From NCBI RefSeq assembly GCF_041051975.1, contig NZ_CP163435.1:2170001-2234000 (forward strand): a DNA stretch of 64,000 bases, given 5' to 3'. This stretch comes from Streptomyces sp. R21 (GTDB lineage: Bacteria > Actinomycetota > Actinomycetes > Streptomycetales > Streptomycetaceae). The number at the start of each line of letters is the position of its first letter. Position 1 is the stretch's first letter. The position numbers were made by a program, and so were the translations under genes. Shown here one piece after another: positions 51,250 through 60,412 of the stretch. A model generated the notes under the pieces. The model ran no database searches. It was not told where the DNA came from and was given only the letters and a program-made list of their open reading frames with translations.

Positions 51250-51864
51250 TCATTGGCCTCGCCAGATGTTGTCGAAGGCCGCGTTCTCGATGGTTCGGCG
51301 CTGTCGTACGGCCTCCAGCTCCATCACCGCGTCGTGGACGGCGCCCAGTACGGTCAGGACGACGTCGTCGCCGGCGTCACCGGAGCCCTCGAAGTCCTCG
51401 TCCGGCTTGTCGTGGATCCCCACGGCGGCCGCGAGGCCCGCGAGGACGCGCTCGCCCGACGCCCAGCGGTCGGCGGCGTGGCGACGGGCCGGTGAGTCGA
51501 CCAGTGCCGTGCGCTCGGTCGGCACCGGGAGCCAGCGGCGACGCTCCCGGGCGAGCTGCCCCTCCTCCTCCAGGGCGGCCTGGTAGGTCGAGGACAGACC
51601 GTTGCCGCGGCGCCACAGCCAGTCCTCGGCGGATTCGTACGGCTCCTGACGCACGAGCGCCGACGCGGCCGCGTCCAGCAGACGGTCGTCCGTGACCAGC
51701 TGCGGGCCGGGCACGATGCGGTCGCCGTCCAGGAAGGCGGCCCGCACGTCGAGGAGGTCGATGAGTTCGGCTCCCGCTAGGGCCAGCGACAGATTGCCCT
51801 GCTCCACGGGGCGGCTGGACGCGGCGTCCAGGGTGACGATCATCAGATCCCGCGGTGTCGTCAT
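51250..51864 (-). CDS. GPP34 (GOLPH3-like) phosphoprotein
   Basis: 204 residues. Opening DLMIVTLDAASSRPVEQGNL, then SLALAGAELIDLL, LLDAAASALVRQEPYESAED and the end MELEAVRQRRTIENAAFDNI are those of the bacterial GPP34 family, related to the eukaryotic PI4P-binding Golgi protein. A membrane-peripheral role is suspected; function in bacteria is poorly known. GGGGAG five bases before the ATG at 51864. Single gene. Confidence 0.88.
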   Translation of the reverse strand: MTTPRDLMIVTLDAASSRPVEQGNLSLALAGAELIDLLDVRAAFLDGDRIVPGPQLVTDDRLLDAAASALVRQEPYESAEDWLWRRGNGLSSTYQAALEEEGQLARERRRWLPVPTERTALVDSPARRHAADRWASGERVLAGLAAAVGIHDKPDEDFEGSGDAGDDVVLTVLGAVHDAVMELEAVRQRRTIENAAFDNIWRGQ

Positions 51865-52015
51865 GTCGGGCTCCCCATCAGAGGTTCGGGCGGGCCGAGG
51901 GATCGCTGCGTGGACAGGATCCATCGGGCTCTCGGGCAACGGCTGAGACCGCATCGGTGTTCCCGGTCCGGTGACCGGTGATGCCATGAACCGCCGACGC
52001 CGCGACCGCCTCCGG

Positions 52016-52528
52016 CTAGTCGCCCGTCTCCCGGGCAAACGCGTCGTACGCCCGTTCGTCGAAGAGCACGAATCTGACCTCCTCGACAGCGGTCTCCGTG
52101 GCCCGGACCGTGCCCACCGCGATCCGGGCGGCGTCGTCCATCGGCCACCTGTAGATACCGGCGGACACGGCCGGGAACGCGACCGTACGCGCGCCGAGCT
52201 CGTCGGCGACCCGCAGTGACTCGCGGTAGCAGGAGGCGAGCAGGGCGGAGCGGTCCTCGCTCCGGCTGAAGACGGGGCCCACGGTGTGGATGACCCAGCG
52301 CGCGTCGAGTTCCCCGGCGGTCGTGGCGACCGCCTGGCCGGTGCGCAGGCCCTTGCCGTACTGGGAAGCGCGGAGTTTGCGGCACTCCTCCAGGATGGCG
52401 GGGCCGCCCCGGCGGTGGATGGCTCCGTCCACTCCGCCCCCGCCGAGCAGCGAGGAGTTCGCGGCGTTGACGACGGCGTCGACGGTCTGCCGGGTGATGT
52501 CGCCCTGGACCAGGGTGATGGTGGTCAT
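52016..52528 (-). CDS. Macro-domain O-acetyl-ADP-ribose deacetylase-like protein
   Basis: 170 residues, MacroD-type. Ligand loops [40 protein letters not shown] and [20 protein letters not shown]. It binds and probably hydrolyses O-acyl-ADP-ribose or ADP-ribosyl esters. Because Sir2 (48416) releases O-acyl-ADP-ribose, this enzyme could clear its product. Its ATG overlaps the stop of the upstream oxidoreductase (ATGA). Confidence 0.93.
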   Translation of the reverse strand: MTTITLVQGDITRQTVDAVVNAANSSLLGGGGVDGAIHRRGGPAILEECRKLRASQYGKGLRTGQAVATTAGELDARWVIHTVGPVFSRSEDRSALLASCYRESLRVADELGARTVAFPAVSAGIYRWPMDDAARIAVGTVRATETAVEEVRFVLFDERAYDAFARETGD

Positions 52529-53934
52529 GTCTGCCGCAGTCTCCTCCATACGGCCTTGGCCGCGTTGTGTCCCGACATCCCGTGCACCCCGGGGCCCGGC
52601 GGGGTGGCCGACGAGCAGATGAAGACGGCCGGGTGCGGGGTGCTGTACGGGAACAGGGAGATCTTGGGCCGCAGCAGGAGCTGGAGCCCGGAGGCGGCGC
52701 CGCAGGCGATGTCGCCGCCCACGTAGTTGGCGTTGCGCTGGGCGAGTTCGGGCGGGCCCGCGGTGGCACGGGCCAGTACGCGGTCGCGGAAGCCGGGCGC
52801 GAACCGCTCCAGTTGGCGTTCCACGGCGTCCGTGAGGTCGCCGCTCCAGCCGTTCGGAACATGGCCGTATGTCCAGAAGACGTGCTTGCCGTCGGGTGCC
52901 CGAGAGGGGTCCACGACGCTGGGCTGCACCGAGATCAGGAAGGGCACGTCGGGGGCGCGGCCCTCGCGCGAGGCCGCTCGAAGGGCACGGTCGATCTCCT
53001 GGCTGGTGGCGCCCACCTGCACGGTTCCCGCGCTGCGCGCCTCTTTCGCCGTCCACGGCACGGGGCCGTCCAGCGCATAGTCGATCTTGAAGACGCTCGC
53101 CCCGTACCGGTACCGCTCGTAGTAGCGCCCCAGGCCGGCGATCCTGGCCAGGGCCGTGGGCGAGGTGTCGAAGACGTAGGCGCGGGCCGGGGGCAGGTCG
53201 TCGAGGCGCTTGACCTCGTAGTCGGTGTGGACGGTGCCGCCGAGGTCCTTCAGGTACGCGGTCAGCGCGTCGGAGATCGACTGGGAGCCGCCGCGTGCGA
53301 CGGGCCAGCCCCCGGTGTGCGCGGCCAGGGCGAAGACCAGGCCGACAGCGCCGGTGGCAAGACCGCCGAGCGGGGCGATGACATGCGCGACGAGCCCGGA
53401 GAACAGTGCCTTGGCGCGATCATCGCGGAAGCGGCGCATCAGCCAGGTCGAGGGCGGCAGGCCGACGAGGCCGAAGCGGGCCAAAGTGACCGGATCGCGG
53501 GGCAACGAGGTCAGCGGCAGGGACATGAAGTCGCGCACCAGCGTGTCCCACTTGGGGAGGAAGGGCTCGACGAGCCGCCGGTACGCGCCCGCGTCGCGCG
53601 GTCCGAACGAGGCGGCCGTCTCCGCCACCGAGCGCGACAGGACGGCGGCCGTGCCGTCGGGGAACGGGTGCGCCATGGGCAGCCCGGCGTGCAGCCACTC
53701 CAGTCCGTACCGCTCCAGCGGCATCGCCTTGAAGGCCGGTGAGTTGACGCCCAGCGGATGGGCCGCCGAGCAGGGGTCGTGCCGGAACCCGGGCAGCGTG
53801 AGCTCCTCGGTGCGGGCTCCCCCGCCCACGGTGTCGCGTGCCTCGAAGACGGCCACGGAGAATCCACGGCGGGCCAGCTCCACGGCAGCCGTCAGTCCGT
53901 TCGGTCCCGCTCCGACCACGACCGCATCGAGCAT
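52525..53934 (-). CDS. FAD-dependent phytoene-desaturase-like oxidoreductase
   Basis: 469 residues. The FAD dinucleotide fold is [20 protein letters not shown], followed by [20 protein letters not shown]; the C-terminal FAD motif is [20 protein letters not shown]. This belongs to the NAD(P)/FAD-dependent family related to CrtI and to amine oxidases, but no carotenoid genes are near. The ATG at 53934 is chosen over an upstream frame extension. Coupled to the macro-domain gene. Confidence 0.88.
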   Translation of the reverse strand: MLDAVVVGAGPNGLTAAVELARRGFSVAVFEARDTVGGGARTEELTLPGFRHDPCSAAHPLGVNSPAFKAMPLERYGLEWLHAGLPMAHPFPDGTAAVLSRSVAETAASFGPRDAGAYRRLVEPFLPKWDTLVRDFMSLPLTSLPRDPVTLARFGLVGLPPSTWLMRRFRDDRAKALFSGLVAHVIAPLGGLATGAVGLVFALAAHTGGWPVARGGSQSISDALTAYLKDLGGTVHTDYEVKRLDDLPPARAYVFDTSPTALARIAGLGRYYERYRYGASVFKIDYALDGPVPWTAKEARSAGTVQVGATSQEIDRALRAASREGRAPDVPFLISVQPSVVDPSRAPDGKHVFWTYGHVPNGWSGDLTDAVERQLERFAPGFRDRVLARATAGPPELAQRNANYVGGDIACGAASGLQLLLRPKISLFPYSTPHPAVFICSSATPPGPGVHGMSGHNAAKAVWRRLRQT

Positions 53935-54030
53935 GGAGGACACCTTCGGACTCCTTTGTCTGCCGACGGCCACTGAGGATCAGGATATGCCGGGCCACCG
54001 ACAGCCCAGGGGCATGGGTAACCTACGCGC

Positions 54031-54630
54031 ATGACGCGCCGCTTCCGCTGCCATGAGCCGGGGGAGGACGCCTGGTACTGGTTCGAGCTGGCGGAGAGCG
54101 ACCGTCCGTCACGCCAGATGACCCTGCTCGGCGCCGATTCCGTCCCCGCGGTGGCCGTGGACTTCGCCGAACTCGCCCAAGTACGCGACATTTGTGGCCT
54201 GTTGGGCGTGCAGCTCTACGAGGTCGTGTACGGCGTGGCGGCGGAGGGGCCCCTCGAGGAGCCGCCGGACGCGGAGCCCGTCACCGAGCACGAGTTCGCC
54301 GTGATGTGGGGGCGCTGCCGTTCCTTCCGGCAGTGCGACGTCCGGCATTCCAGCGGTCCGATACCTGTCGGCACACGGCTGCCCGGCACGTTCGTCGGCG
54401 CGCCGTGGCCCCCTGGCAGGACGGGTGTCTTCGTCGACCTCGGGCTGCCGCTGCCCGGTTTCGTGGACGCGATCCATCTGTTCCGGGCGGACGCCGTGTG
54501 GCCCCCCGACGGGACCCGGGCCGAGTTCGAGGTCGTCGACATCCGCGTCAACGGCTCCGCGCAGCTCAGGCTCCGGCCGACAGCAACCCCACCACCCGGC
54601 GAGCCGTGGCCGCGTCCCGTGCGGCCGTGA
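54031..54630 (+). CDS. Protein of unknown function with S1-like C-terminal region
   Basis: 199 residues. Not a family I can name. The N-terminal part is acidic and contains DAWYWFELAESDRP and DICGLLGVQLYEVVYGV. The C-terminal third (about 113-185: PVGTRLPGTFVG, GVFVDLGLPLPGFVDAIHLF, VDIRVNGSAQLRLRP) has the strand pattern of an S1/OB-fold nucleic-acid-binding domain. Its last 65 bases overlap the convergent IMPase gene. ATG start without a clear ribosome site. Confidence 0.7.
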   Translation: MTRRFRCHEPGEDAWYWFELAESDRPSRQMTLLGADSVPAVAVDFAELAQVRDICGLLGVQLYEVVYGVAAEGPLEEPPDAEPVTEHEFAVMWGRCRSFRQCDVRHSSGPIPVGTRLPGTFVGAPWPPGRTGVFVDLGLPLPGFVDAIHLFRADAVWPPDGTRAEFEVVDIRVNGSAQLRLRPTATPPPGEPWPRPVRP

Positions 54631-55411
54631 ACGGCAGCGCGTTGCCCCCGGTGATACGGAACGGCTCGCCCGCCAGGGTCAGATGGGCGCCGCCCGCCTC
54701 CTCGACCAGCAGCAGACCCGCCGCATGATCCCAAGCCGCCTCCCAGCTGAAGGCGGTGGCGTCCAACTCGCCGCGGGCGACGGCCAGATACTCCAGGCCG
54801 GCCGAGCCGCACGCGCGCGGTCGGACGCCGTCGGTACGCAGGCCGAGCAGGGCGCGCTTCTGCTCGGGCGTCGTGTAGTCCGGGTGGGACGTGGCGACGT
54901 CGAGGTCGCGGCCGGGCTCGGGCGAGCCGGAGAGCAGCGGCGCGCCGTTCAGTACGGCGCCCCGCCCGCGTATCGCGGTGGCGAACTCGTCGAGGGCGGG
55001 GGCGTAGGTCCAGGAGGCGAGCAGGACGCCTCCTCGCGCGAGGGCGACGAGCGTGCAGAAGCCCGGGTTTCCGTGCACGAACTGCCGGGTTCCGTCGACG
55101 GGGTCGACAATCCAGACCGGGGCGTCGCCCTGGAGCGCCTCGTACGACGCCGGGTCGGCGTGCACCGCCTCCTCGCCGACCACGACGGAGCCGGGCAGCA
55201 GCTCCCGCAGCACCTCGGTGAGGTACAGCTCGGCCTTGCGGTCGGCGTCCGTGACCAGGTCGTGCGGGCCGCTCTTCTGGTCGACCTCGTGCGCGGCGAG
55301 CTGCCGGAAGCGCGGCATGATCTCGGTCGCGGCCGCCGTGCGGACCGCTTCTTCGACGTCGGCCGAGTGCAGTGCGAGAAACTCTTCGATGGTTTCCGTG
55401 TCTTCGATCAT
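54566..55411 (-). CDS. Inositol-monophosphatase family phosphatase
   Basis: 281 residues. Metal site 1 is DLVTDADRKAE, VVVGEEAVH; site 2 is VWIVDPVDGTRQFVHGNP; site 3 is FSWEAAWDHAAGLLLVEEAG. These match the Li-sensitive sugar/inositol phosphatase fold; histidinol phosphatase or PAP phosphatase are alternatives. ATG at 55411 begins MIEDTETIEEF; the upstream extension lacks a ribosome site. Overlaps the preceding plus-strand gene tail-to-tail. Confidence 0.9.
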   Translation of the reverse strand: MIEDTETIEEFLALHSADVEEAVRTAAATEIMPRFRQLAAHEVDQKSGPHDLVTDADRKAELYLTEVLRELLPGSVVVGEEAVHADPASYEALQGDAPVWIVDPVDGTRQFVHGNPGFCTLVALARGGVLLASWTYAPALDEFATAIRGRGAVLNGAPLLSGSPEPGRDLDVATSHPDYTTPEQKRALLGLRTDGVRPRACGSAGLEYLAVARGELDATAFSWEAAWDHAAGLLLVEEAGGAHLTLAGEPFRITGGNALPFTAARDAATARRVVGLLSAGA

Positions 55412-55547
55412 GGCTCCATGAGAGCACGGCCCACTGACAATCCCCACCCGCCCGGTGCACTCCGGGTGGAATCGGCATGAATACCCGGCGCCGGGCGTCG
55501 ACGCCCGGCCCGCTGACGCCGGCCCGGTGCCGGCGTCAGCCTCAGCG

Positions 55548-57464
55548 TCAGCGACCGACCGCGTACCCCTGCATCCCCCGCGGATTCGCCGCCGCCGACA
55601 GCACCCCGGTGCGCGGATCCCGGGCGACCGCGCACAGCCGCCCCTCGGACCAGGCGCCGCCCACGAGGACGTCGTGGCCGCGGCGGCGCAGCTCCTCGAC
55701 GACCGCCTCGTCCGTGCGGGACTCGACGGTGAGGCTGCCGGGGCGCATGCCGCGGGGGTAGAAGGAGCCGGGGAAGCTGTCGTTGTGCCAGTTCGGGGCG
55801 TCGATGGCGCCCTGGAGGTCGAGGCCGCCGCGCACCTCGGAGCGCAGTGCGACGGCCAGGAAGAAGTGCGTCTGCCACTGGTCCTGCTGGTCGCCGCCCG
55901 GGGTACCGAAGGCCATGACGGGCACCCCGTCGCGCAGCGCCAGCGAAGGGGTGAGGGTCGTGCGGGGACGGCGGCCGGGCGTCAGCGAGTTCGGCAGGCC
56001 CTCCTCCAGCCAGGCCATCTGGAGCCGGGTGCCGAGCGGGAAGCCCAGCTCGGGCACCACCGGGTTGGACTGGAGCCAGCCGCCGCTGGGCGTGGCCGCG
56101 ACCATGTTGCCCCAGCGGTCGACGATGTCGAGGTGGCAGGTGTCGCCCCGGGTGCCGCCGTCGGGCGCGACGTCCGGCTCGCCGGGCACCGGTGACCACG
56201 GGCTCCTGGCGACGGTCGGCTCACCAGCTCCCCCAGCAGCGACAGTCGGTTCACCAGCTCCCCTGGCGGCGACCGTCGGCTCCCCGACTCCCCTCGCGGC
56301 GACCGTCGGCTCCCCCACCCCCAACGCGTCGAAGCCCGGCTCCTCCTCGACGGCCACGCGCGCGTGCCCGCTGATCCGGGGCTCCCGCCCTCCCGGGCTG
56401 CCGGGACGCAGCTCATGGGAAGCCTTGTCGCCGATGAGCGCGCGCCGCGTGGTGTTGTACCCCGGCGACAGCAGCTCGTCGAGGGGCACCTCGGCCGCGT
56501 CCCCGTACCAGGCCTCCCGGTCGGCCATGGCGAGCTTGCAGCCCTCGACCAGCAGGTGGACGTAGTCGGCGGAGCCGTACCGGGGCAGCTCGGGCGGCAG
56601 CAGGGCGAGCTGCTGGAGCAGGACGGGGCCCTGGCTCCAGGGGCCCGCCTTGCACAGGGTCCAGCCGCGCCAGTCGTACGTCGCCGGGGCCTCGTAGGTC
56701 GCGGACCAGGACGCCAGGTCGGCTGAGGTCAGCGTGCCGGTGTGGTGCGTGCCGCTGGTGTCCAGCGTGGGCCGTCCCGCCTGCCGTACGAGCGCCTCGG
56801 CGATGAACCCGGAGCGCCACACCTCGCGCGCTGCCTCGATCCGCGCCACCCGGTCCCCGGCGTGGGCGGTCTCGGCGAGCAGCCGCCGCCAGGTCGCGGC
56901 GAGCGCCGGATTGCGGAACAGCTCGCCGGGGCGCGGCGCCCGGCCGTCCGGCAGGTACACGGCGGCCGAGGAGGTCCACTCGGCCTCGAAGAGCTCGCGT
57001 ACGGTCTCCACGGTCTCGCCGACGCGCTCCACGGGCGCGTGCCCGTCCTCCGCGTACCCGATGGCGTACTTCAGGACGTCGGCCAGGGACTTCGTGCCGT
57101 GGTCGCGCAGGAGCAGCATCCAGGCGTCGAAGGCGCCGGGGACGGCGGCGGCGAGCGGTCCGGTGCCGGGCACGAGATCCAGACCGAGACCCTGGTAGTG
57201 GGCGATCGTCGCCCCGGCGGGCGCGACGCCCTGCCCGCACAGCACCCGTACCTCGCCGCCCGCCGGGGCGAGGATGATCGGCACCTCGCCCGCGGGCCCG
57301 TTGAGGTGCGGCTCGACGACGTGCAGGACGAAGCCGGCGGCGACCGCGGCGTCATAGGCGTTGCCGCCGTCCTCCAGGACGGCCATCGCCGACTGCGAGG
57401 CGAGCCAGTGCGTGGAGGACACCATGCCGAAGGTGCCCTGGAGCGTCGGTCGGGTCGTGAACAT
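55548..57464 (-). CDS. ggt: Gamma-glutamyltransferase-type Ntn hydrolase
   Basis: 638 residues. Opening GTFGMVSSTHWLASQSAMAV and GGNAYDAAVAAGFVLHVVEP; autocleavage/catalytic threonine T442 in GDTCHLDIVDRWGNMVA; late GTPGGDQQDQWQTHFFL. No signal peptide is seen, unlike classic exported Ggt, so a cytosolic family member is likely (glutathione-analogue or cephalosporin-acylase-like substrates possible). Just before the cleavage site, residues about 380-419 are four copies of a ten-residue repeat (GEPTVAARG). ATG 57464 with a weak site. Confidence 0.88.
   Translation of the reverse strand: MFTTRPTLQGTFGMVSSTHWLASQSAMAVLEDGGNAYDAAVAAGFVLHVVEPHLNGPAGEVPIILAPAGGEVRVLCGQGVAPAGATIAHYQGLGLDLVPGTGPLAAAVPGAFDAWMLLLRDHGTKSLADVLKYAIGYAEDGHAPVERVGETVETVRELFEAEWTSSAAVYLPDGRAPRPGELFRNPALAATWRRLLAETAHAGDRVARIEAAREVWRSGFIAEALVRQAGRPTLDTSGTHHTGTLTSADLASWSATYEAPATYDWRGWTLCKAGPWSQGPVLLQQLALLPPELPRYGSADYVHLLVEGCKLAMADREAWYGDAAEVPLDELLSPGYNTTRRALIGDKASHELRPGSPGGREPRISGHARVAVEEEPGFDALGVGEPTVAARGVGEPTVAARGAGEPTVAAGGAGEPTVARSPWSPVPGEPDVAPDGGTRGDTCHLDIVDRWGNMVAATPSGGWLQSNPVVPELGFPLGTRLQMAWLEEGLPNSLTPGRRPRTTLTPSLALRDGVPVMAFGTPGGDQQDQWQTHFFLAVALRSEVRGGLDLQGAIDAPNWHNDSFPGSFYPRGMRPGSLTVESRTDEAVVEELRRRGHDVLVGGAWSEGRLCAVARDPRTGVLSAAANPRGMQGYAVGR
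56208..56327. repeat. Four 30-bp tandem repeats inside ggt
   Basis: The word GTCGGC or GTCGGT recurs at 56215, 56245, 56275 and 56305, an exact 30-bp period. The coded unit is a Gly/Glu/Pro/Thr/Val/Ala decapeptide. Copies differ by a few substitutions, so the expansion is not brand new. The reading frame is kept. Confidence 0.85.
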
Positions 57465-57630
57465 TCCGTGCCACCTCGCTGTGCGGAGCGATCAACCTCG
57501 GGTCCGACTATGGCACTTGCGATTCCGGAGCGGTCCGGGCCGCCGCCACCCGGCCCGTAATGCCCCGGATGATCGGAATCATCGGGCCGGGATGGACGTT
57601 GGCCCTCGTGAACGGAACGGAGGCGCGGCG

Positions 57631-57747
57631 GTGCGTGGTGAGTAAAAGGTCCCCGGCGGCAAAGTGACCCCGGAGGAGCTGGCGCGCGCGGAGGAACTGG
57701 TGCGGACGAAGTTCAGCTCGCCGGAGTGGACGAGCCGGGTTCCGTAG
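57631..57747 (+). pseudogene. Remnant of a lipoate-protein ligase family gene
   Basis: A GGAGG site seven bases before GTG 57631 starts VRGE-stop-KVPGGK, the known N-terminus of this family (RGEYKVPGGK) with its tyrosine codon turned into TAA (57643-57645). The same frame then runs straight into KVTPEELARAEELV and RTKFSSPEWTSRVP then TAG, which I recognise as the C-terminus of the same family. About 300 codons between are missing. The junction lies at a Gly-Lys that both ends share, consistent with deletion between short direct repeats. Confidence 0.72.
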
Positions 57748-58375
57748 GAGCCCTCCATGCCGTCGTCCCGAGCGTGTTCTCCGGGCCGATGTCGAGGGGG
57801 TCGGCGAGGCGTATGGTCCGCTCGTCGCGCCCCTGCGCGGACCCGACCCGGAGGTACGGACCGGCCTCGGCGTTCATCCGCCAGTACAGGCCCGCCTGCG
57901 CGGCCTCGCCGGGTGCGAGGGTCAGCGGCTCGGGGCCGGGGTCCTTCGGGGCCATCGACACCCCCTCCGTTCCCTGGGCGGTGCGTACGCCCGGGATCGG
58001 AAGGCCCGTCTCGTCGAGCACGAGGACGGCGGGATAGCCGTTCAACTTGTACGGTTTGTGGCCGCAGTTGGTCAGCGTCAGAGTCATGGCACGCAGCCCC
58101 ATGGCCCCGTCGACGGGCCCGGCGTCGACACGAACCCCGGACGGCGGGCAGCCCGCCGGCTGGACCGGCACGGCAGGCGACGGCTCGGCGCTCGGGGACG
58201 CGGGTGCCGGAACAGCCAGGGTCGGCGCCCGGCTGAGCGTCGGAGTGGGCGTCGGCGAGCGGTCCGGGTTGCGTTCGCGGTCGAGTTCGGCGGAGAGGCC
58301 GCACCCGCTCGCGGCCAGCGCCAGCACGCAGACCAGGGCGGCGTACCGGGGCGGCCTCGGGCGTATCGCGATCAC
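57713..58375 (-). CDS. DUF4232-type lipoprotein
   Basis: 220 residues from GTG 58375. Lipoprotein signal: basic IAIRPRPPRY, hydrophobic AALVCVLALA, lipobox ASGC. A Pro/Ser/Thr-rich linker (about 35-75) leads to an Ig-like domain with cysteines (AGCPPSGVRVDAGPVDGAMG, LTLTNCGHKPYKLNGYPAVL) typical of DUF4232. Exported and lipid-anchored; function unknown. An alternative GTG at 58414 overlaps the stop of the response regulator (GTGA). The 3' end overlaps the lipoate-ligase remnant. Confidence 0.8.
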   Translation of the reverse strand: MIAIRPRPPRYAALVCVLALAASGCGLSAELDRERNPDRSPTPTPTLSRAPTLAVPAPASPSAEPSPAVPVQPAGCPPSGVRVDAGPVDGAMGLRAMTLTLTNCGHKPYKLNGYPAVLVLDETGLPIPGVRTAQGTEGVSMAPKDPGPEPLTLAPGEAAQAGLYWRMNAEAGPYLRVGSAQGRDERTIRLADPLDIGPENTLGTTAWRAPTEPGSSTPAS

Positions 58376-58410
58376 GCGCCGATCATCGCACGGGGCCTGC
58401 GCGGAAGCGG

Positions 58411-59079
58411 TCACTCCGCGTGCCCGCGTGCCGTCACGAGCCCCGACTCGTAGGCGAACACGACCAGTTGGGCCCGGTCGCGCGCGCCCAGCTTCGTCAT
58501 CGCGCGACTGATGTGGGTCTTCGCCGTGAGCGGGCTGATGACCATGTGCGCGGCGATCTCCTCGTTGGTGAGGCCGCGTGCGGCGAGCGCGGTGACCTCG
58601 CGTTCGCGGCGCGTGAGGCTCTCCAGTCCGGGCGCGGTGGCCCGGTCCGGCGGCCGGGAGACGAACTCGCCGATGAGGGTGCGGGTGACGGACGGCGACA
58701 GCAGCGCCTCCCCGTGCGCGACGACCTCGATGGCCTGGAGCAGGTCGGCGGGCTCGGTGTCCTTGAGCAGGAAGCCGCTGGCACCGGCCCGCAGCGCCTC
58801 GAAGACGTACTCGTCCAGGCCGTAGTTGGTGAGGATCACCACGCGTACACCGGACAGCTCCGGGTCGGCGGCGATACGGCGGGTGGCCTCGATGCCGGTC
58901 ATGACGGGCATCTGTACGTCGACGAGCGCGATGTCCGGAAGCTCGGCGCGCACCAGCGCCAGCCCCTGTTTCCCGTCGGCGGCCTCGCCCACCACCTCGA
59001 TACCGTCCTCGGCATCCAGCAGGGCGCGGAACCCGGCCCGCATCAGGGCCTGGTCGTCGACGAGCGCGACCCGGATCAC
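58411..59079 (-). CDS. NarL/LuxR-type response regulator
   Basis: 222 residues. Receiver: D8-D9 (ALVDDQALMRAG), phospho-acceptor D54 in IALVDVQMPVMTGIEATR, K in GFLLKDTEPADLL. LuxR helix-turn-helix: LTRREREVTALAARGLTNEE, MVISPLTAKTHISRAMTKLG. Its start overlaps the kinase stop by four bases (ATGA), so the two form one two-component system. Confidence 0.94.
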   Translation of the reverse strand: MIRVALVDDQALMRAGFRALLDAEDGIEVVGEAADGKQGLALVRAELPDIALVDVQMPVMTGIEATRRIAADPELSGVRVVILTNYGLDEYVFEALRAGASGFLLKDTEPADLLQAIEVVAHGEALLSPSVTRTLIGEFVSRPPDRATAPGLESLTRREREVTALAARGLTNEEIAAHMVISPLTAKTHISRAMTKLGARDRAQLVVFAYESGLVTARGHAE

Positions 59080-60179
59080 GCCATCTCCCCGAGCGGCAGT
59101 TCGGCCCGTACCGAGAAGCCGCCGTCCGTGCGCGGGGCGGCGTGCAGGGTGCCGCCCAGGGCCGCGACGCGTTCGCGCATGCCGGTGAGGCCGATGCCCG
59201 GCTTCGGCGGACAGGTCGGGTCGGCGTTCCCGTCGTCGTCCACCCGTACGGTCAAGTCCTCTCTCCCGTAGTCGAGTTGGACGGCGACTTTGGCCGATCC
59301 GGCATGGCGGGCCGCGTTCGTCAGAGCCTCCTGGACGATGCGGTACGCGGCTCGGTCGACGGTTGCCGTCAGCGGGCGCTCGTCGCCGGTCACCGTCAGG
59401 GCGACGGCGAGGCCGGCCGCGCGGGCCCGCTCGACGAGCAGCGCAGGAGTGCCGGTCGGCTCGTCGGTTCGCAACACCTCCAGCGTGGCCCGCAGTTCGC
59501 GCATCGCCTCGCCGCCCGCCTCCTGGATGGCGAGCAGTGCGGGCGGCACCTCCTCGCCACGCTTGCGGGCGAGGTGCACGGCAACTCCCGCCTGGAGCTT
59601 GACGATTGAGATGCTGTGCGTCAGCGAGTCGTGCAACTCACGTGCGATGCGCAGCCGTTCCTCGCCCGCCCTGCGCAGAGCCGCCTCCTCACGGGTGCGC
59701 TCCGCCTCCAGCGCGCGCTGCTCCGTCTGGCGCAGATACGCCCGCCAGTTGCGGTCGGCGAGGCCGGTCACCAGGGCACACAGGAACCATCCGGCGAGCA
59801 GCGTCGCCTTCCCCATGACCTCCTGCGTCGTGGGGCCGGCCGCGACAAATCCCGCCAGGAACACGGCACTTGCGGCGGCCGCCACGCCGCGGTGGCCCAC
59901 CCGGGCGGCCGTGTGCACGGCGGCCAGGACGGGAAGGGCGGCGAGCGAGCCGGGGTGGGCGTGCAGGACGTACGCCGTCATCGCCGCGGTGGCTGCCGCG
60001 AGCACCGCGCGGGGAGCGGCGCGGTAGCCCGCCAGGGCGAGGGAGCCGAGGGCGATCAGGCCGTAGTCGAGGGCGGTGGTCCCGTCGTCGAACGCGGCCG
60101 CTGTCACGACGAGGGCGCCGACGATGACGGCGAGCGCCGCGTCGGCCAGGCGCCTGCGGAGGGCGTGGGTCGGCTGCAT
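59076..60179 (-). CDS. Membrane sensor histidine kinase (NarL/DesK class)
   Basis: 367 residues. About five membrane helices in the first 150 residues, without an extracellular domain of note; then a coiled region (QTEQRALEAERTREEAALRR), the HisKA_3 box RIARELHDSLTHSISIVKLQ with the phosphorylated histidine, and the ATPase domain (ALTNAARHA, GIGLTGMRERVAALGG). Signal unknown; intramembrane sensing is typical of such kinases. ATG at 60179; upstream open frame ignored. Confidence 0.92.
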   Translation of the reverse strand: MQPTHALRRRLADAALAVIVGALVVTAAAFDDGTTALDYGLIALGSLALAGYRAAPRAVLAAATAAMTAYVLHAHPGSLAALPVLAAVHTAARVGHRGVAAAASAVFLAGFVAAGPTTQEVMGKATLLAGWFLCALVTGLADRNWRAYLRQTEQRALEAERTREEAALRRAGEERLRIARELHDSLTHSISIVKLQAGVAVHLARKRGEEVPPALLAIQEAGGEAMRELRATLEVLRTDEPTGTPALLVERARAAGLAVALTVTGDERPLTATVDRAAYRIVQEALTNAARHAGSAKVAVQLDYGREDLTVRVDDDGNADPTCPPKPGIGLTGMRERVAALGGTLHAAPRTDGGFSVRAELPLGEMA

Positions 60180-60412
60180 AAGCGGCACGTTAGCCGCGGG
60201 CCGGGGCTGTCGCGTCAGACCTGTGGACGGGGTCCCGGCTACTCCCGGTGGAGTAGATCGCGCGGTGCGCGGGCCCCCCGCCGTAGCCGGAAATGCCTTC
60301 GGCCGTACGACGTCCCGAGGGGGCCGTCCGGGCCAGGGTTTCAACCGCACCCGGCACTTGCCGGCTGCGCCCCAACGGTTCCGCCCGGCGCAACGGCCTT
60401 CAGGAGGTCCTC

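Noticed and set aside
52525-53934. Carotenoid biosynthesis cluster
   Set aside because: The oxidoreductase resembles CrtI, but no crtB, crtE or cyclase genes are nearby, and the family includes many unrelated functions.
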